From positions 609,698,677-609,762,676 of the forward strand of contig NC_081405.1 in NCBI RefSeq assembly GCF_030272615.1: a stretch of 64,000 bases of DNA, written 5' to 3'. Within the stretch, counting starts at the first letter, position 1. Each line of letters starts with the position of its first letter. A program made the position numbers and the translations under genes. This stretch comes from Cryptomeria japonica (taxonomy: Eukaryota > Streptophyta > Pinopsida > Cupressales > Cupressaceae). The notes beneath the pieces are model-generated. The model saw only the letters and a program-made list of their open reading frames with translations, was not told where the DNA came from and ran no database searches. Below are positions 36,061 through 47,724 of this stretch, piece after piece.

Positions 36061-36160
36061 TTTTGATTTGTCAAAGTGTCTGAACATGTTTTTGTGTGTA
36101 CTAATTCAACCCCCCCTCTCAGTACTGGTTAGGACCTTAGTAGTTCATCATTATTCATCA
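36061..36160 (+). repeat. Right end of element B 3' LTR
   Basis: After the gypsy LTR end the sequence TGTGTACTAATTCAACCCCCC, CTCTCAGTACTGGTTAGGACC and TTCATCATTATTCATCA follows. It matches the last 100 bp of the A/B/G-type LTRs. It has the same orientation as the truncated LTR at 18667-19943, so the gypsy array most likely sits inside one B LTR. Confidence 0.7.
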
Positions 36161-36448
36161 ATTACATAGGAAAATGATCAATTAACTTTGTAAAAGGACA
36201 ACCATGAAATACAATGAATACACAATAATGAACTCAGTACATATTTATTGGATCGAATATCAACATTTATATATATATATATATCAAAAAAAGGGATGTC
36301 TACCAAGTCAATATAAGTGTTACAAAAATGTGGCATATGCCATGTCCAAATTGATATACAATAAAAATGTAGAATATATCTACATGTATTGGTCATTCTA
36401 TGACAAATATATTGGTCATTCTATGACCACAACTAACACTATATGATC
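36161..36448. other. AT-rich flank, probable 3' untranslated side of the minus-strand gene
   Basis: Unique AT-rich sequence right of the nest. It contains a short direct repeat TATTGGTCATTCTATGAC (36390 and 36411) and a small TA run (36270-36285). No frame of note. It lies directly downstream of the stop at 36449-36451. Confidence 0.5.
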
Positions 36449-39058
36449 CTAATCTTGTGGTGGATGATCAAAATCGAGCCTCTTTGATGCAATACGCGGC
36501 CCTGTAGATGGCTGCAAAACCACAATTCAAAAGGAAAGTTAGAATTATTTTGTAGAAAATAGTTCACAATTAACAACATAACTATGCATTTAACTATAAT
36601 TCCTTTCCAATTGAAATGTACATTACCTCCTCAGCTAATCTTGGAGCTAATGTCTTTGCTTTCCTCTCCTTGTCACTCTTAGGAGTTTTCTTGAAGACAA
36701 ACTTAAAAGGATCCATGTTATGGACGAAGCACGAAGGGGTCTATTGTAGATTAAATGTACAATTAATACAATGTACTGACATAAATACATCAAAAACATT
36801 TAAAACCTATAATATAGAGAATAATGATGTACTAGTGCCTGAGATGCTTCTTCAATGGACTAAGGATGGCTCACCATCGATGGAGAAACTGTTGTTATTA
36901 TCTATACAAAAAATTATCAAAGATTAAATACAATTAATATAATGATAAGTATTGTAGGTTAAAAACAATTAATGAAATATATCAAACAAAAGTGTACCGG
37001 ATCCTAAGATGCTTCTCCAGTGCATGAAGGAGAGTTCGCCATTGATGAAGCAGCTATGGATATTTTATGTATGAAAAAATTATAAGATTATAATTTATCA
37101 CAAGTTCACATGTACATGCGAATATAATCATGAAATCAAGAAAATAAAGTAGAGATACATACCTCTGCCCTCTCTTGATCCATAGGTGAATAGGGTGCAT
37201 TCAACAAATCCACATAGCTCAATGGCCATTGTAAATGTAAAATAGAAAAAAAACACTAATCAATATACAAACCCCAACTAAGACTTGATTACAACATTTT
37301 CAAACAATAGTACAACTAAAAATGTGTTCAATTACCTTCTTCCCACGTTTTGGTGTCTTCGAGGATTTCTTTTTCATAGGACAAGGCCTAGATGCGGAGG
37401 GGGTACCCTAAAACAACAAAATTAACATGATATATTAGTATAGATAATATATTAAACATAATTTAAAAAATCTAAAATGAAATGACTTGCATATTCCATC
37501 AAAACAATACATAAAAAAGGTTGTACAAAATATGATACCATATAGTCTTGTAGGCCAAAATCGATTGTTGAGAGGGTGATGTCATCAATCTGGGACATTT
37601 GATCCCCTGCCAACATGTACAATCCAAAAATTGGACTAGGCATTACAAATAGTTAGTATATCTTGTAATTTTTATGAATTAAAAGTGTACTATTCTATTT
37701 TAACATGTTACAAAATTTATACCTCAAGCATTGAAGTTGCAGCTATAGTAACTACGGGAGGAGTATGGGATACCGTTGTTGCATCCTGAAATGCATATTA
37801 TTTGTCTCAATTTAAATTGATGTATAAATGAAAATTCATTTATATAATTATATATTTAAAGTGACTCATAAATAAAATGCTATGAATTCAAATCAACAAA
37901 CCTATGTCTGTCGTTGATGGGCAAACACCATGTCCATCAACTCCTCTATCAATGCCAAATCCTCAGCCATGTGGGCCTAACATCTACTCCCACAAATGAT
38001 GCACAAATGAGATGTGGATCAATCTACAGTGGCCATGTCATTCATACCTGAGTATATCACCGAGTAACTGACAGACATATGCTAAATGGGCTCTCTGTCA
38101 CCACCTGGAGCAACTAGTGGCTCATCATCCAGTACAAGAGGGTATGCTAATGATGTCCCATACTAGATGATGGCACCAGTCAATGTTGTGGCTGCTTGAA
38201 GAGTCTGTAGCTCCATCGAATCTTTTAGCTCTACTGGGATAGGCTGATGCACCTTGGGTTTGGGTGCTAGGGGGTGATGACTCTTCGAGGCTACTCGCCT
38301 AGGGCTCTAGGTCTATCTTGGCCAGAGCCACCACCTCTACCATGGAACTCTCTCATGTCAAAATAGTATGTTCACACATTAATGGAAAACTCATAGTATA
38401 CTTTTCTCAAAAAATACAATGGCACCTCATAATTATTACAAGGTGGATCATCAAAGACCATCCACCACCTCTGCCAAAAAAGATTCTTCATTTGCATATT
38501 GGTACACCGATGTATGGGAAACCTCTTTACATTAAGAGGTAATGATTCACTAGTTTTAGGATCAACAAAAAGGGCACATTTTTGTTGTTTACTAATATTT
38601 TTGTTTTTCACTCTCTCATATGATAACCCATCAACATAGTATTGACCACACCTATCCCTAAAGTTTCCCCATTTTGTCATTTATGTGGAAACAACTATGG
38701 TACCACTAGTTAATGTTTCTAGGCTAGTGGCAAGGGATTTATGATGCTCAAGATCATATGTTTTCAATTTATTAATGAGTCTATTTATTTTAGACATGTT
38801 TTTCCCTAACTGATTAATAAATTGCTCTTGTGTTTCAGGTGTGTGGTCAAAAGGAGGAACTGGAGGTGTATCTTGTGGGTTTTCTTCAGAGTTTTCAGGA
38901 GGTACTTTTTTTTGTTCTTGTTGTGGATTATCAGAATCTGGTTTTTGAAACAAAAAAAGAAAAAACCTAATCAAAATTAATGATTAAATTCAAAACGTAA
39001 AACAAATTGAATAAGTGGGAAAAAAGACAAAAATTAACAAAAACTAACCTTGATCCAT
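36449..39058 (-). pseudogene. Unrecognised multi-exon gene, decayed
   Basis: No family is recognised. Exon 1 (39058-39049) ends at AAG/GTTAGT. Exon 2 starts at 38937 after CAG, joins in frame (MDQDSDNPQQEQKK) and stays open to 38372 with one TAA. Its Pro-rich start is followed by a Leu/Lys-rich helix-like part and NLFWQRWWMVFDDPP. Frames then change. An open stretch 38282-37902 carries four TAG and one TGA. Short exons with AG/GT borders follow: 37785-37723, about 37606-37539, 37407-37336 (basic, KKKSSKTPKRGKK), 37217-37163, 37053-36998, 36740-36627 (MDPFKFVFKKTPK) and 36511-36449 ending in TAG. Several are multiples of three in phase 0. Introns are about 100-135 bp. Frames at two junctions are ambiguous. 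Confidence 0.55.
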
Positions 39059-39577
39059 AGTGTCTGGAGGACAAATGAGGCAGTCCATTTGTGGTTTCGT
39101 GGAGGAAATCGAGGAAAAAACACTGTGGTCAATAGAAAATAAGACCCAATTTTTTAAAAAAAACTTTTTTTCACAAGTACCGCGTACGCAATTCTTTAGG
39201 GATTATGAGTGTGTATGTGCTCACTTTTCTAAAAGCAGTGCATACATGCTCAATTTCCTAAAAGAAGCATATACATGCTACATTTTTTAGGCTCGGGAGC
39301 AATGGACCTAAGCACATACAGGGTGATTTCAAATTTTATAACCGTGTATGCGTTGCTTGTTTTATCATGTTTTTTTGGGGTGATGTCCACTTTTCTGACC
39401 ACCATCTTTGGGCACATACCCTTCTGCTGTATTCAAGTTTCATTTTAAGGAACTTATTTCATTTCTTATTGCATCAAGATCCTCAACTGCCACACAGAGT
39501 CGTCCCTACAAATTTGAATCCATTGATTCAATCTCCCAGACTTTCCTCAAGTGGTTAGACTTCCTTAGAGGAACTAG
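39059..39577 (-). other. Upstream region of the multi-exon gene and copia leader remnant
   Basis: The left part is unique sequence with the tandem repeat described separately. The right part (about 39400-39577, minus strand) resembles a copia leader, including ACCACTTGAGGAAAG as found after the primer-binding site of A. No complete gag is present, so the copia element is cut here. Confidence 0.45.
39209..39290. repeat. Short tandem repeat upstream of the multi-exon gene
   Basis: Three imperfect units of about 29 bp, of the type AGTGCATACATGCTCAATTT followed by CCTAAAAG, begin near 39209, 39236 and 39265. It lies about 150 bp upstream of the gene's presumed ATG. Confidence 0.55.
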
Positions 39578-39590
39578 GCTTTGATTCCAA
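39578..39590 (-). promoter_or_regulatory. Primer-binding site of a minus-strand copia remnant
   Basis: On the minus strand TTGGAATCAAAGC follows the LTR end after four bases. It is close to TGGTATCAGAGC, with substitutions. It marks 39595-40324 as a 5' LTR of an element pointing left. Confidence 0.65.
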
Positions 39591-39594
39591 TTTT

Positions 39595-40324
39595 TGAAAT
39601 CAAGGAACACTCAGAGGGGGGGTGAATCAGTGTTCTACCATTAAAATTAATTTCCAAATTGTTCTCAAACCACCAAAAGAAGATGCAAGAAAGTAAAATG
39701 CAGAAACAAAAGATAATCAACCACAAAAACATAACACCAATATTTTTACGTGGAAACCTGGAAAGGGAAAAACCACAATGGTATTGGAACCCACAATATT
39801 CATATACTATGATCAAGAGTACATAAATATTACATAGGGGGAATGCATAGGCATTTGGGCTCACTACCGGGAGCTCACTACTCACATTATAATATGGAAG
39901 TCTCACTGACTTACAAATCATTTATAATAAGAACTACAATGATTAAACTCCAAAATAGCATCAAAAAATGCCTAGATGAGTTATGGTTAAGTGCAAAAAG
40001 TATGACTATAAGACCTCTAAAAATTTTCTTTGTTTTTCTTATTAGTCAGCTACCAGATCAAGAATGTGCACGCGAAACTATGTTGAAAGGGTTTCTCGGT
40101 CACAACTCTCTCATACCATTACCCAAAAATATCTTCTAAATTGATCATATATATCCACAACCACAAAACAAGACATTCATCAAGTCATCCAAGCACAATA
40201 TGCAATATAGTGTGTAACCAGGTGTCGGCTAAGATCAGATCACCAAAACATATGTGGATCAACCAAATAAATTATAAATGATTTTTATGCATCGGCCCTA
40301 TAACCCCATGCATGAATTTCAACA
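39595..40324 (-). repeat. Minus-strand copia LTR (730 bp)
   Basis: Read on the minus strand it starts TGTTGAAATTCATGCAT and ends GATTTCA, just after the C-rich block (plus-strand 39611-39634). It shares only the GTGGTTTTTCCC / TTTCCACGTA block (39739-39782) and the end block with the other copia LTRs, so it is a further family. No partner LTR is in view. Confidence 0.72.
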
Positions 40325-40327
40325 CCA

Positions 40328-40332
40328 CAATC
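40328..40332 (+). repeat. Target-site duplication of element G, left copy (CAATC)
   Basis: CAATC directly before the 5' LTR of G and again at 47720-47724. Confidence 0.9.
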
Positions 40333-41857
40333 TATTGGCATTATGAGAACCGGTATGTGGACATAATGACATTGTATGTTGTCATTAATGTCAATATGTT
40401 GTAGAGGTGTGAATCGGCATATGTAAGAACCAGTACAACACTATGAATCAGCATTTGTGCCAAAGTGAAGCGGTGTGCTTGTTCAAAGGTGAACCGTAAT
40501 ATGGTTATGGGAACCAACACATGGAAGCATTGAATGACTACCAGTTCGTAGTCTCAACATTAGGGTTTCTGGTTGAAGTGCTTCAAGCCTATTTGATTCA
40601 ACCAGTGACTTTGTGTGGTGAGTTAGCATGATAACAAGAAGAAGATCCTATTGCCATGGAAGCCTTGGGTGCATGAAGAAGATCTTGCTATCTACCTTGG
40701 GAATATGAGAAGACTCTAAAATGGTGATAACGTGTGATGGGTTATCAGCCGCCATGGAAATAGTGGAGAGAAGATCTTCCCTCTCTACCTCGAGAATATG
40801 AGAAGACTATAAAACGGCAGAAAATGAATGATGGAGATTAACGCAGTATGCTCAATAGTCAGGATTGAACCATTTGAATTCCTTAACCTATTAGGTTTTG
40901 GGTTTAGGGTTTATGCTTTTGACCTAACTATTTTCTATAAAGTCGATGTTGTGACTCTTTCTAGAGTTGTTGGCAAAAGTTGTGTGTGTGTATCCAAAAG
41001 AAGGATACGTGATTCTTGCTAGACCAAAAGGAGAGAGGAGATAGCTACACAGTGTAAGTGCAGAAGGAGAAGAGGAGCTTAAGTGGACCTGCATTGGCAT
41101 TGAGTGCTACTACCAGATCATTGTAATTCCTATTGATCTCTAACCACCTCAACATTTGGAAAATCCATTAATAGGGTAGCCTTAACTGGCTTGCTATAAA
41201 ATCCTTTAACAGGGTAACTCTAAGCTACTGAGTTTGAAGTCCTTTAGCCATTGAATTCTTGAAATCCTCTAACAAGGTAACCTTTAACAGGGTTTAACCC
41301 TTAATCGGGTATTGTAGCCATCCCTTAACCAAGTGATCTTTAATAGGATCGGTTCCTAGTAGAACCTATTGTAATGTCTTTAACCAGACAAGGCTTCTAA
41401 AAGAGCAGACTTCCAAAGAGTTCAAAAATAGCTTGTGGGTATTCATCCCCACTGTGGTTTTTCCCAGTTGGGTTTCCACGTGAAAAATATGTGTGTCATG
41501 TGTGATGCTTTGCTATTGTTTGTCAAGCATTTGATGGTTCTGTGTTTTATGTCTGTCAATAAAACATGTTGAACTAGCTACTATTATGATCTAATGATAG
41601 ATTACCTGTTTATGCATAAGGGTGAAAAGGTAGTGTAGTCTCAAGTTGAGTGAAAGGCTAAGTGAGTAATCAATTAATGCTTGTCTCAGACATTCTTATC
41701 TTTACCGGTTGCACTCTATTTCAAATTGGTATCTCTATCTCCCAGTCTTTTGAAGTGCTTGCAATCAAGCTAGTTTAAGATAGTGTTGGTTTGTATGTAC
41801 TGATTCACCCCCCTCTCAGTACCGGTTTGGTACTATTTTCTCATCATTGAGTTATCA
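40333..41857 (+). repeat. 5' LTR of element G (1525 bp)
   Basis: It starts TATTGGCATTATGAG (the usual TG has decayed) and ends GAGTTATCA. A telo-like TTTAGGG run and TATAAAG lie at about 40892-40938, the CCTTAAC-type motifs at 41160-41370 and the CACGTG block at 41453-41490. Confidence 0.9.
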
Positions 41858-41859
41858 AT

Positions 41860-41871
41860 TGGTATCAAAGC
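41860..41871 (+). promoter_or_regulatory. Primer-binding site of element G
   Basis: TGGTATCAAAGC, one base different from the initiator-Met tRNA complement in A. Confidence 0.88.
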
Positions 41872-41928
41872 GTCCTGGAGGTCCTCTGTGTTATAAGCTT
41901 AACTGCTTGTGGTAAAGATCCTAGTCAA

Positions 41929-44900
41929 ATGAGGAAGAGGGAAGGTCCAAAGTTTAATAGGGAAAATTTTGGTCTATGGAAAGATAGGATGAAGATATTC
42001 ATCAAAAGCATGGGTGCTCAACACTAGAGCTATGTTGAGAATATCTATGTTGCCCCTACCGGTACTCTCACCAATGACCAAAAGAGAGAGATACAAGAAA
42101 ATGGACAAGTCATGGAAGCCCTAATTAGTAGTCTATCTGACATTGAGTTTATTGATGTTTTGGACAAGGTAAATCCCAAAAAGGTATGGGATGCTCTTGA
42201 AAATATCTATGGCGGTGATGAACATGTTAAACAAGCTAAGGAAGAAAGCCTGAGAGGGAAGTTTGAAGATATGCGGATGGTTGAAGGTGAGACCATCCAA
42301 CAGTATGGAATAAGAATCAAAACTATTGTTGGAGATATCAAGAGTGCAGGTGGTAAAATAGAAGATTCCACTTTGGTAAGCAAATTCTTGAGATCCCTAT
42401 TGTCGGTCTATGCAATAAGGGTTGCTGCTATTCAGGAGCTGAGATCAATAGACAAGACTAAGGTATCCTTGGACTCCATCATAGTAAAGTTGACAGCCTA
42501 TGAGCTAAATAGTTTTGATGACAGTGTTCAGAAGATTGAATCGGCTTTTAAAGCTTCTACTATTCCATCCAAAAAAGAAAAAGAAGCTAGCACTATTGGT
42601 GAACCAAGACAAAGCAGGGAAATGGATGATGAGGAGATTCTGATGGCATTTGAAGCTCTCCTTGCCAGGAAGCTTCCTAAAGGAACTGGTAAATACAAAG
42701 GTAAGCTACCTTTGAAATGCTTTCCTTGTAACTAGATAGGATATATTGCTGTAAACTGTCCTAATGGCGATAACAAGGACAAACTGGAAAGGTTCAAGAA
42801 ATTCAAAGGAGGAAACCAGAGAAACTGCTTTGTGGCAGTTGATGAAGGCGTCGCAGATGAAGAATTAGAGGATGAAGAAAATGAAGATATTGTGTTTGTT
42901 GCTGTCAAAGAAGAAGTGTTAGAGAAGAAGGCTCTTGTCTCCCGGTTTGATAATTCCAATGAGTGGATCATTGACAGTGGCTATACTCACCATATGACTG
43001 GTGATCGGAGCAAGTTCCTATCCTTGTAGAAGTATGATGGTGGTGTGGTTCATTTTGGCATTGATGCACCATGCATGGTCAAAGGCAGAGGGTCCATCTC
43101 TCTAAATGGAAAGAGTAGAGTTAACAATGTGTACTGGGTTGATGGTCTCAGACACAACCTTTTGAGTGTTTCCCAGCTGAATGACAGTGCCCTCACTCTA
43201 GAATTCAAGAATGGAGTTTGTAGAATCAAAGGAAAAGATGGTGAATTGTTGACCACTGACATGCAGACCAAAGGTAACATATTTCATCTAAATGCAAATA
43301 TAAGTACATGTCTTATGGCTAAATTTGATGATAGTTGGATACGGCATAGGAGACTCTTCCATGTAAACTTTGATAACATTGTAAAGGCCAATAAGATCAA
43401 GGTAGTTAGAGGGTTTCTAGTGCTAAGCAAACCAGATAATACCTTGTGTAGTGAGTGTCAATTGGGGAAAATGTCTTCCTCAACCTTTAAAGGTAAATCT
43501 TTCACTACTGACAACTTGCTTGATCTTGTACATACTAATTTGTGTGGTCCTATGAAAACTAGGAGTGTGCAGGGTGATAGGTACTTCATGATTCTCACTG
43601 ATGACTGCTCAAGAATGATGTGGGTCACATTCTTGAAAGACAAGTATGAAACCTTTGTAAAGTTTAAAGATTTCAGAGCACTAGTGGAGAAGGAAAGCGG
43701 TAAAAGGATCAAGTGCCTGAGAACTAATCAAGGAGGGGAATTCACTTCCAGTGAATTCAACAAGTACTGTGAAGAACATGGCATCAAGAGGCAATTGTCT
43801 ACCCCCTAAACTCCACAACATAATGGCCTAGTAGAGAGGAATAACCGGACTATGGTTGAAGTAGCTAGAACCATGTTGATTCAAGGAAAGGTAGCTCACA
43901 CCTTTTGGAGAGAAGTGGTGAGCACTGCAATCTACACAATGAACCGAGTACTCATCAAGAAAGGTAAGGATAAAACTCGTTATGAGTATTGGACCAGTAA
44001 GACACCTATGGTTAGCTACTTTAGAATGTTTGGTAGCAAATTTTACATCAAGAGAAGTGAACACTAGAGAAAATTTGATGTGAAATGTGATGAGGGGATA
44101 TTCCTAGGATATTCCACCAAGAGCAAAGCTCTCAAGTGTTTCAACAATAGGACTCAGAGAATTGTGGAAATCATCAATGTAAGAGTTGATGAAACCTTTG
44201 AGAAAACTAAGGAAACTAGTAGTGTGCAAGCAGTAAGTGAACCGGTTGTAACCTTTCTGGGAACCGGTTATCAGTCAACCGAATACCAGTAATAGTGTTC
44301 CTACACCAGTAGATGTAGATGCTGACACTAATGGAGAAGAGGATGAAGAAGAAAAGCAAGAGGAATCTATCAAGACCATTCCTTGGTATGTCAAGCTGAA
44401 TCATGATCCTAAGCAGATCATAGGAGATAAGGATGTAGGAATCCTTACAAGAAGAAAAGTTAGAGAAAACTCATGCATGATCTTTGAATTTGATCCTAAA
44501 ACATTCCAAGAGGCACATAAGGATGAAGACTGGATCAAGGCAATGGAAGAGGAACTTGACCAGATAGAGAAAAATGGTACATGGTCCTTGGTACCCAGAC
44601 CGAAGCACAAAAATGTCATTGGTACTAAATGGGTCTTCAGAAATAAGCTTAATGAGGATGGCACAATGATTAGAAACAAAGTCAGACTAGTGTGCAAAGG
44701 ATATGCCCAAGAAGAAGGAGAAGACTATGGAGAAACCTTTGCTCCTGTAGCTAGATTGGAAGGAGTTCGTATGCTTCTGGCATATGCATCTTTTAAAGGC
44801 TTCAAAGTATATCAAATAGATGTAAAATCTACATTCCTAAATGGTGTACTTGAAGAGGAGGTGTATATAGAGCAACCAGATGGGTTTGCCCTATCTGAAG

Positions 44901-46065
44901 ACAGTGACATGGTGTGTAGGCTACATAAAGCCTTATATTGTCTAAAGTAAGCACCTAGAGCATAGTATGAATGTCTGGATTCCCATCTTGTAAAGATTGG
45001 ATTTGATAGAACAAGTGAAGATAGCAATATCTACTTGAAGTCAGAAGGAGATCAGATCATGATCTATGAGGTATTTGTTGATGACATTATCTTTGGTGGA
45101 GATGACAAGATGAGTCATGAGTTTGCAGATGAGATGAAAAAAGAGTTTGAGATGTCACTCATAGGGGAGATTAAGTTCTTCATTGGACTATAGATCTAGC
45201 AGATGAGAGATGGAATCTTTATCACTCAATCCAAGTATGTCAAAGAGGTGTTGAAGACCTTTGGCATGGAAGATAGGAAGCTGGTTGTAAACTATCCAGA
45301 GATGATGAATCAGCTTTGGTTGATGATAAGGAATATCGATCAATGATTGGTAAATTGCATTATGTAGTGCATAGCAGACCGGATATTGCACATGCAGTTT
45401 GCATTACTGCAAGGTTCCAGAAAAGTCCAAGAGAATCCCACTTGGTTGTAGTCAAGTGGATTATTAGATATCTAAAGGGAACTGTTGACTATGGATTGTG
45501 GTATCCATATAGCAAGGATTTCAACTTGAAAGTGTTCACAGATGCTGATTGGGCTGGTAATGTAGATGACTAGAAGAGCCCAACCTGTGGTGCATTCTTC
45601 TTTGGTGGTAGATTGGTCTCCTAGATGAGTAAAAAGCAGAGTTGTATCTCTTAGTCTACAGTGGAAGTAGAGTATGTTGCAACTTTCATGAACTGCACTC
45701 AGACAATTTGGATGAAGCATGTACTAAATGGCTTCAAAGTTCCTGTATCTGGACCGGTAAGTATATTTTGTGACAATACTAGTGCAATTAATATCTCCAA
45801 GAATCCAGTTTTACGTTCTAGAACCAAGCACTTTGAGCTTAAGTATCATTTCTTGAGGGAAAACGTTCAGAACAAAGAGATTGCACTAGAGCATGTTTCC
45901 AGTAAGAAGCAGTTAGCAGACATATTCACCAAGCCTCTCCCAAAGACTACATTTACATACTTAAGAGGTGAACTAAAAGCATATGCTCCACATCAGTCAG
46001 GTAGTGCATATTCAAATTTTTTTTGGATTGATGTGTTGAAGGATGCTACTCCTCAGGGGGAGTAG
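41929..46065 (+). pseudogene. Element G gag-pol polyprotein, stops, frameshift and deletions
   Basis: The ATG at 41929 opens gag (MRKREGPKFNRENFG). The zinc knuckle near 42718-42759 carries a TAG (for Gln) and Tyr for its His. Protease DSG is at 42973-42981; pre-integrase finger, integrase and reverse transcriptase (VDDIIFGG from 45077) follow, then RNase H (TDADWAGNVDD near 45540; FCDNTSAIN near 45767). Stops include 42025, 42733, 43027, 43807, 44065, 44948, 44963, 45191, 45197 and 45571. A one-base insertion near 44256 shifts frame. A deletion of roughly 25 bp near 45285 shifts it back, and another near 45975 removes the usual C-terminal GVLPLQEVN and its stop. Confidence 0.92.
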
Positions 46066-46099
46066 CATAATGGAATAGGAAAGCTTGTGCCTCCACTTT

Positions 46100-46178
46100 G
46101 GCATTGTTGTCAAAGGGGGAGAAGATGTGAAGTGGAGAGATATCTATGTATATTGCCATCAATGCCAAAGGGGGACAT
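46100..46178 (+). promoter_or_regulatory. Element G polypurine tracts and inverted repeat
   Basis: The primer tract CCAAAGGGGGACAT (46165-46178) precedes the 3' LTR. An upstream twin CAAAGGGGGAGAAG is at 46111-46124. CTTTGGCATTG (about 46097-46107) is an exact inverted copy of CAATGCCAAAG (46160-46170). Confidence 0.78.
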
Positions 46179-47719
46179 TGGTGGCATTATGAGAACCGGT
46201 ATGTGGACATAATGACATTGTATGTTGTCATTGATGTCAATATGTTGTAGAGGTGTGAACCGGCATATGTGAGAACGGGTACAACACTGTGAATTGACAT
46301 TTGTGCCAAAGTGAAGCGGTGTGCTTGTTCAAAGGTGAATCGACATATGGTTATGGGAACCGGCACATGGAAGTGTTGAATGACTACTGGTTCGTAGTCT
46401 CAACCTTAGGGTTTTTGGTTGAAGTGCTTCAAGCTTGTGTGGCTCAACCGGTGACTTTGTGTGGTGAGTTAGCATGATAACAAGAAGAAGATCGTGTTGC
46501 CACGTAAGCCTTGGGTGCATGAAGAAGATCTTGCTATCTACCTTGGGAATATGAGAAGAATCTAAAATGGTGATAACGTGTGATGGGTTATCAGCTGCCA
46601 TGGAAATAGTGGAGAGAAGATCTTCCCTCTCTACCTCGAGAATATGAGAAGACTATAAAACGGCAGAAAATGAATGATGGAGATTAACGCAGTATGCTCA
46701 ATAGTCAGGATTGAACCGTTTGAATTCCTTAACCTATTAGGTTTAGGGTTTAGGGTTTATGATTCCAACCTAACTATTTTCTATAAGGTCGACATTGTGA
46801 CTCTTTCTAGGGTTGTTGGAAAAAGTTGTATGCGTATCCAAGAGAAGGATACATGATTCTTGCCAAACCAAAAGGAGAGAGGAGATACCTGTAGAGTGTA
46901 AGTGCAGAAGGAGAAGAGGAGCTTAAGTGGATCTACATTGGCATTGAGTGCTGCTACCAGATCATTATAATTCCTGTTGATCTCTAACCACCTCAACAGT
47001 TGGAAAATCCCTTAATAAGGTAGCCTTAACTGGCTTGCTATAAAATCCTTTAGTAGGGTAACTCTAAGCTACTAAGTTTGAAGTCCTTTAGCTATTGAGT
47101 TCTTGAAATCCTCTAACAAGGTAACCTTTAACAGGGTTTAACCCTTAATTGGGTATTGTAGCCATCCCTTAACTAGGTGATCTTTAACAGGATTGGTTCC
47201 TAGCATAACCTATTGTAATGTCTTTAACCGGACAAGGCTTTTAACAGAGCGGACTTCCAAAGAGTTCAAAAATAGCTTGTGGGTATTCATCCCCACCGTG
47301 GTTTTTCCCAGTTGGGTTTCCACATGAAAAATATGTGTGTCATGTGTGATGATTTTATCTTGTGACGCTTTGCTATTGTTTGTCAAGCATTTGATGGTTC
47401 TGTGTTTTATGCCTATCAATAAAACATGTTGAACTAGCTACTATTATGATCTGATGATAGATTACATGGTTATGCATAAGGGTGAAAAGGTAGTGTAGTC
47501 TCAAGTTGAGTTAAAGGCTAAGTGAGTAATCGGTTAATGCTTGTCTCAGACATTCTTAGCTTTACCGGTTGCACTTTATTTCAAACTGGTATCTCTATCT
47601 CCCAGTCTTTTGAAGTGCTTGTAGTCAAACCAGTTTAAGATAGTGTTGGTTTGTATGTACTGATTCACCCCCCCCTCTTAGTACCGGTTTGGTAGTATTT
47701 GCTCATCATTGAGTTATCA
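46179..47719 (+). repeat. 3' LTR of element G (1541 bp)
   Basis: It starts TGGTGGCATTATGAG and ends GAGTTATCA at 47719; followed by CAATC (47720-47724). Close to the 5' copy throughout, with the TTTAGGG run and TATAAGG at about 46740-46786. Confidence 0.92.
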
Positions 47720-47724
47720 CAATC
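47720..47724 (+). repeat. Target-site duplication of element G, right copy (CAATC)
   Basis: Exact repeat of 40328-40332. Confidence 0.9.

Larger units (their letters stand above)
1..36160 (+). mobile_element. Ty1/copia element B, host of a nested cluster (5' end outside window)
   Basis: This is one old copia retrotransposon that can be followed in pieces: 1-412, 8045-10748, 18547-19943 and 36061-36160. Its pol reading frame passes from 412 to 8045 without loss of frame once element A and one copy of the 5-bp duplication are ignored. Its 3' untranslated region is cut by element C and its 3' LTR by a gypsy array. The order protease, integrase, reverse transcriptase, RNase H is the copia order. 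The 5' LTR, gag and most of the protease lie left of the window, so its own target duplication cannot be tested. The assignment of the last 100 bp to the same LTR rests on the shared end block and is the weakest link. Confidence 0.8.
40333..47719 (+). mobile_element. Ty1/copia element G, structurally complete, same family as A
   Basis: LTRs lie at 40333-41857 and 46179-47719, a primer-binding site at 41860, gag-pol at 41929 onward and a polypurine tract at 46165-46178, with an exact CAATC duplication outside. Its polyprotein aligns with A along its length with the same domain order. Its LTRs share A's signals but are shorter and diverged, so G is a sister subfamily. Several stops, a one-base insertion and two short deletions in pol make it defective. 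Confidence 0.94.
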
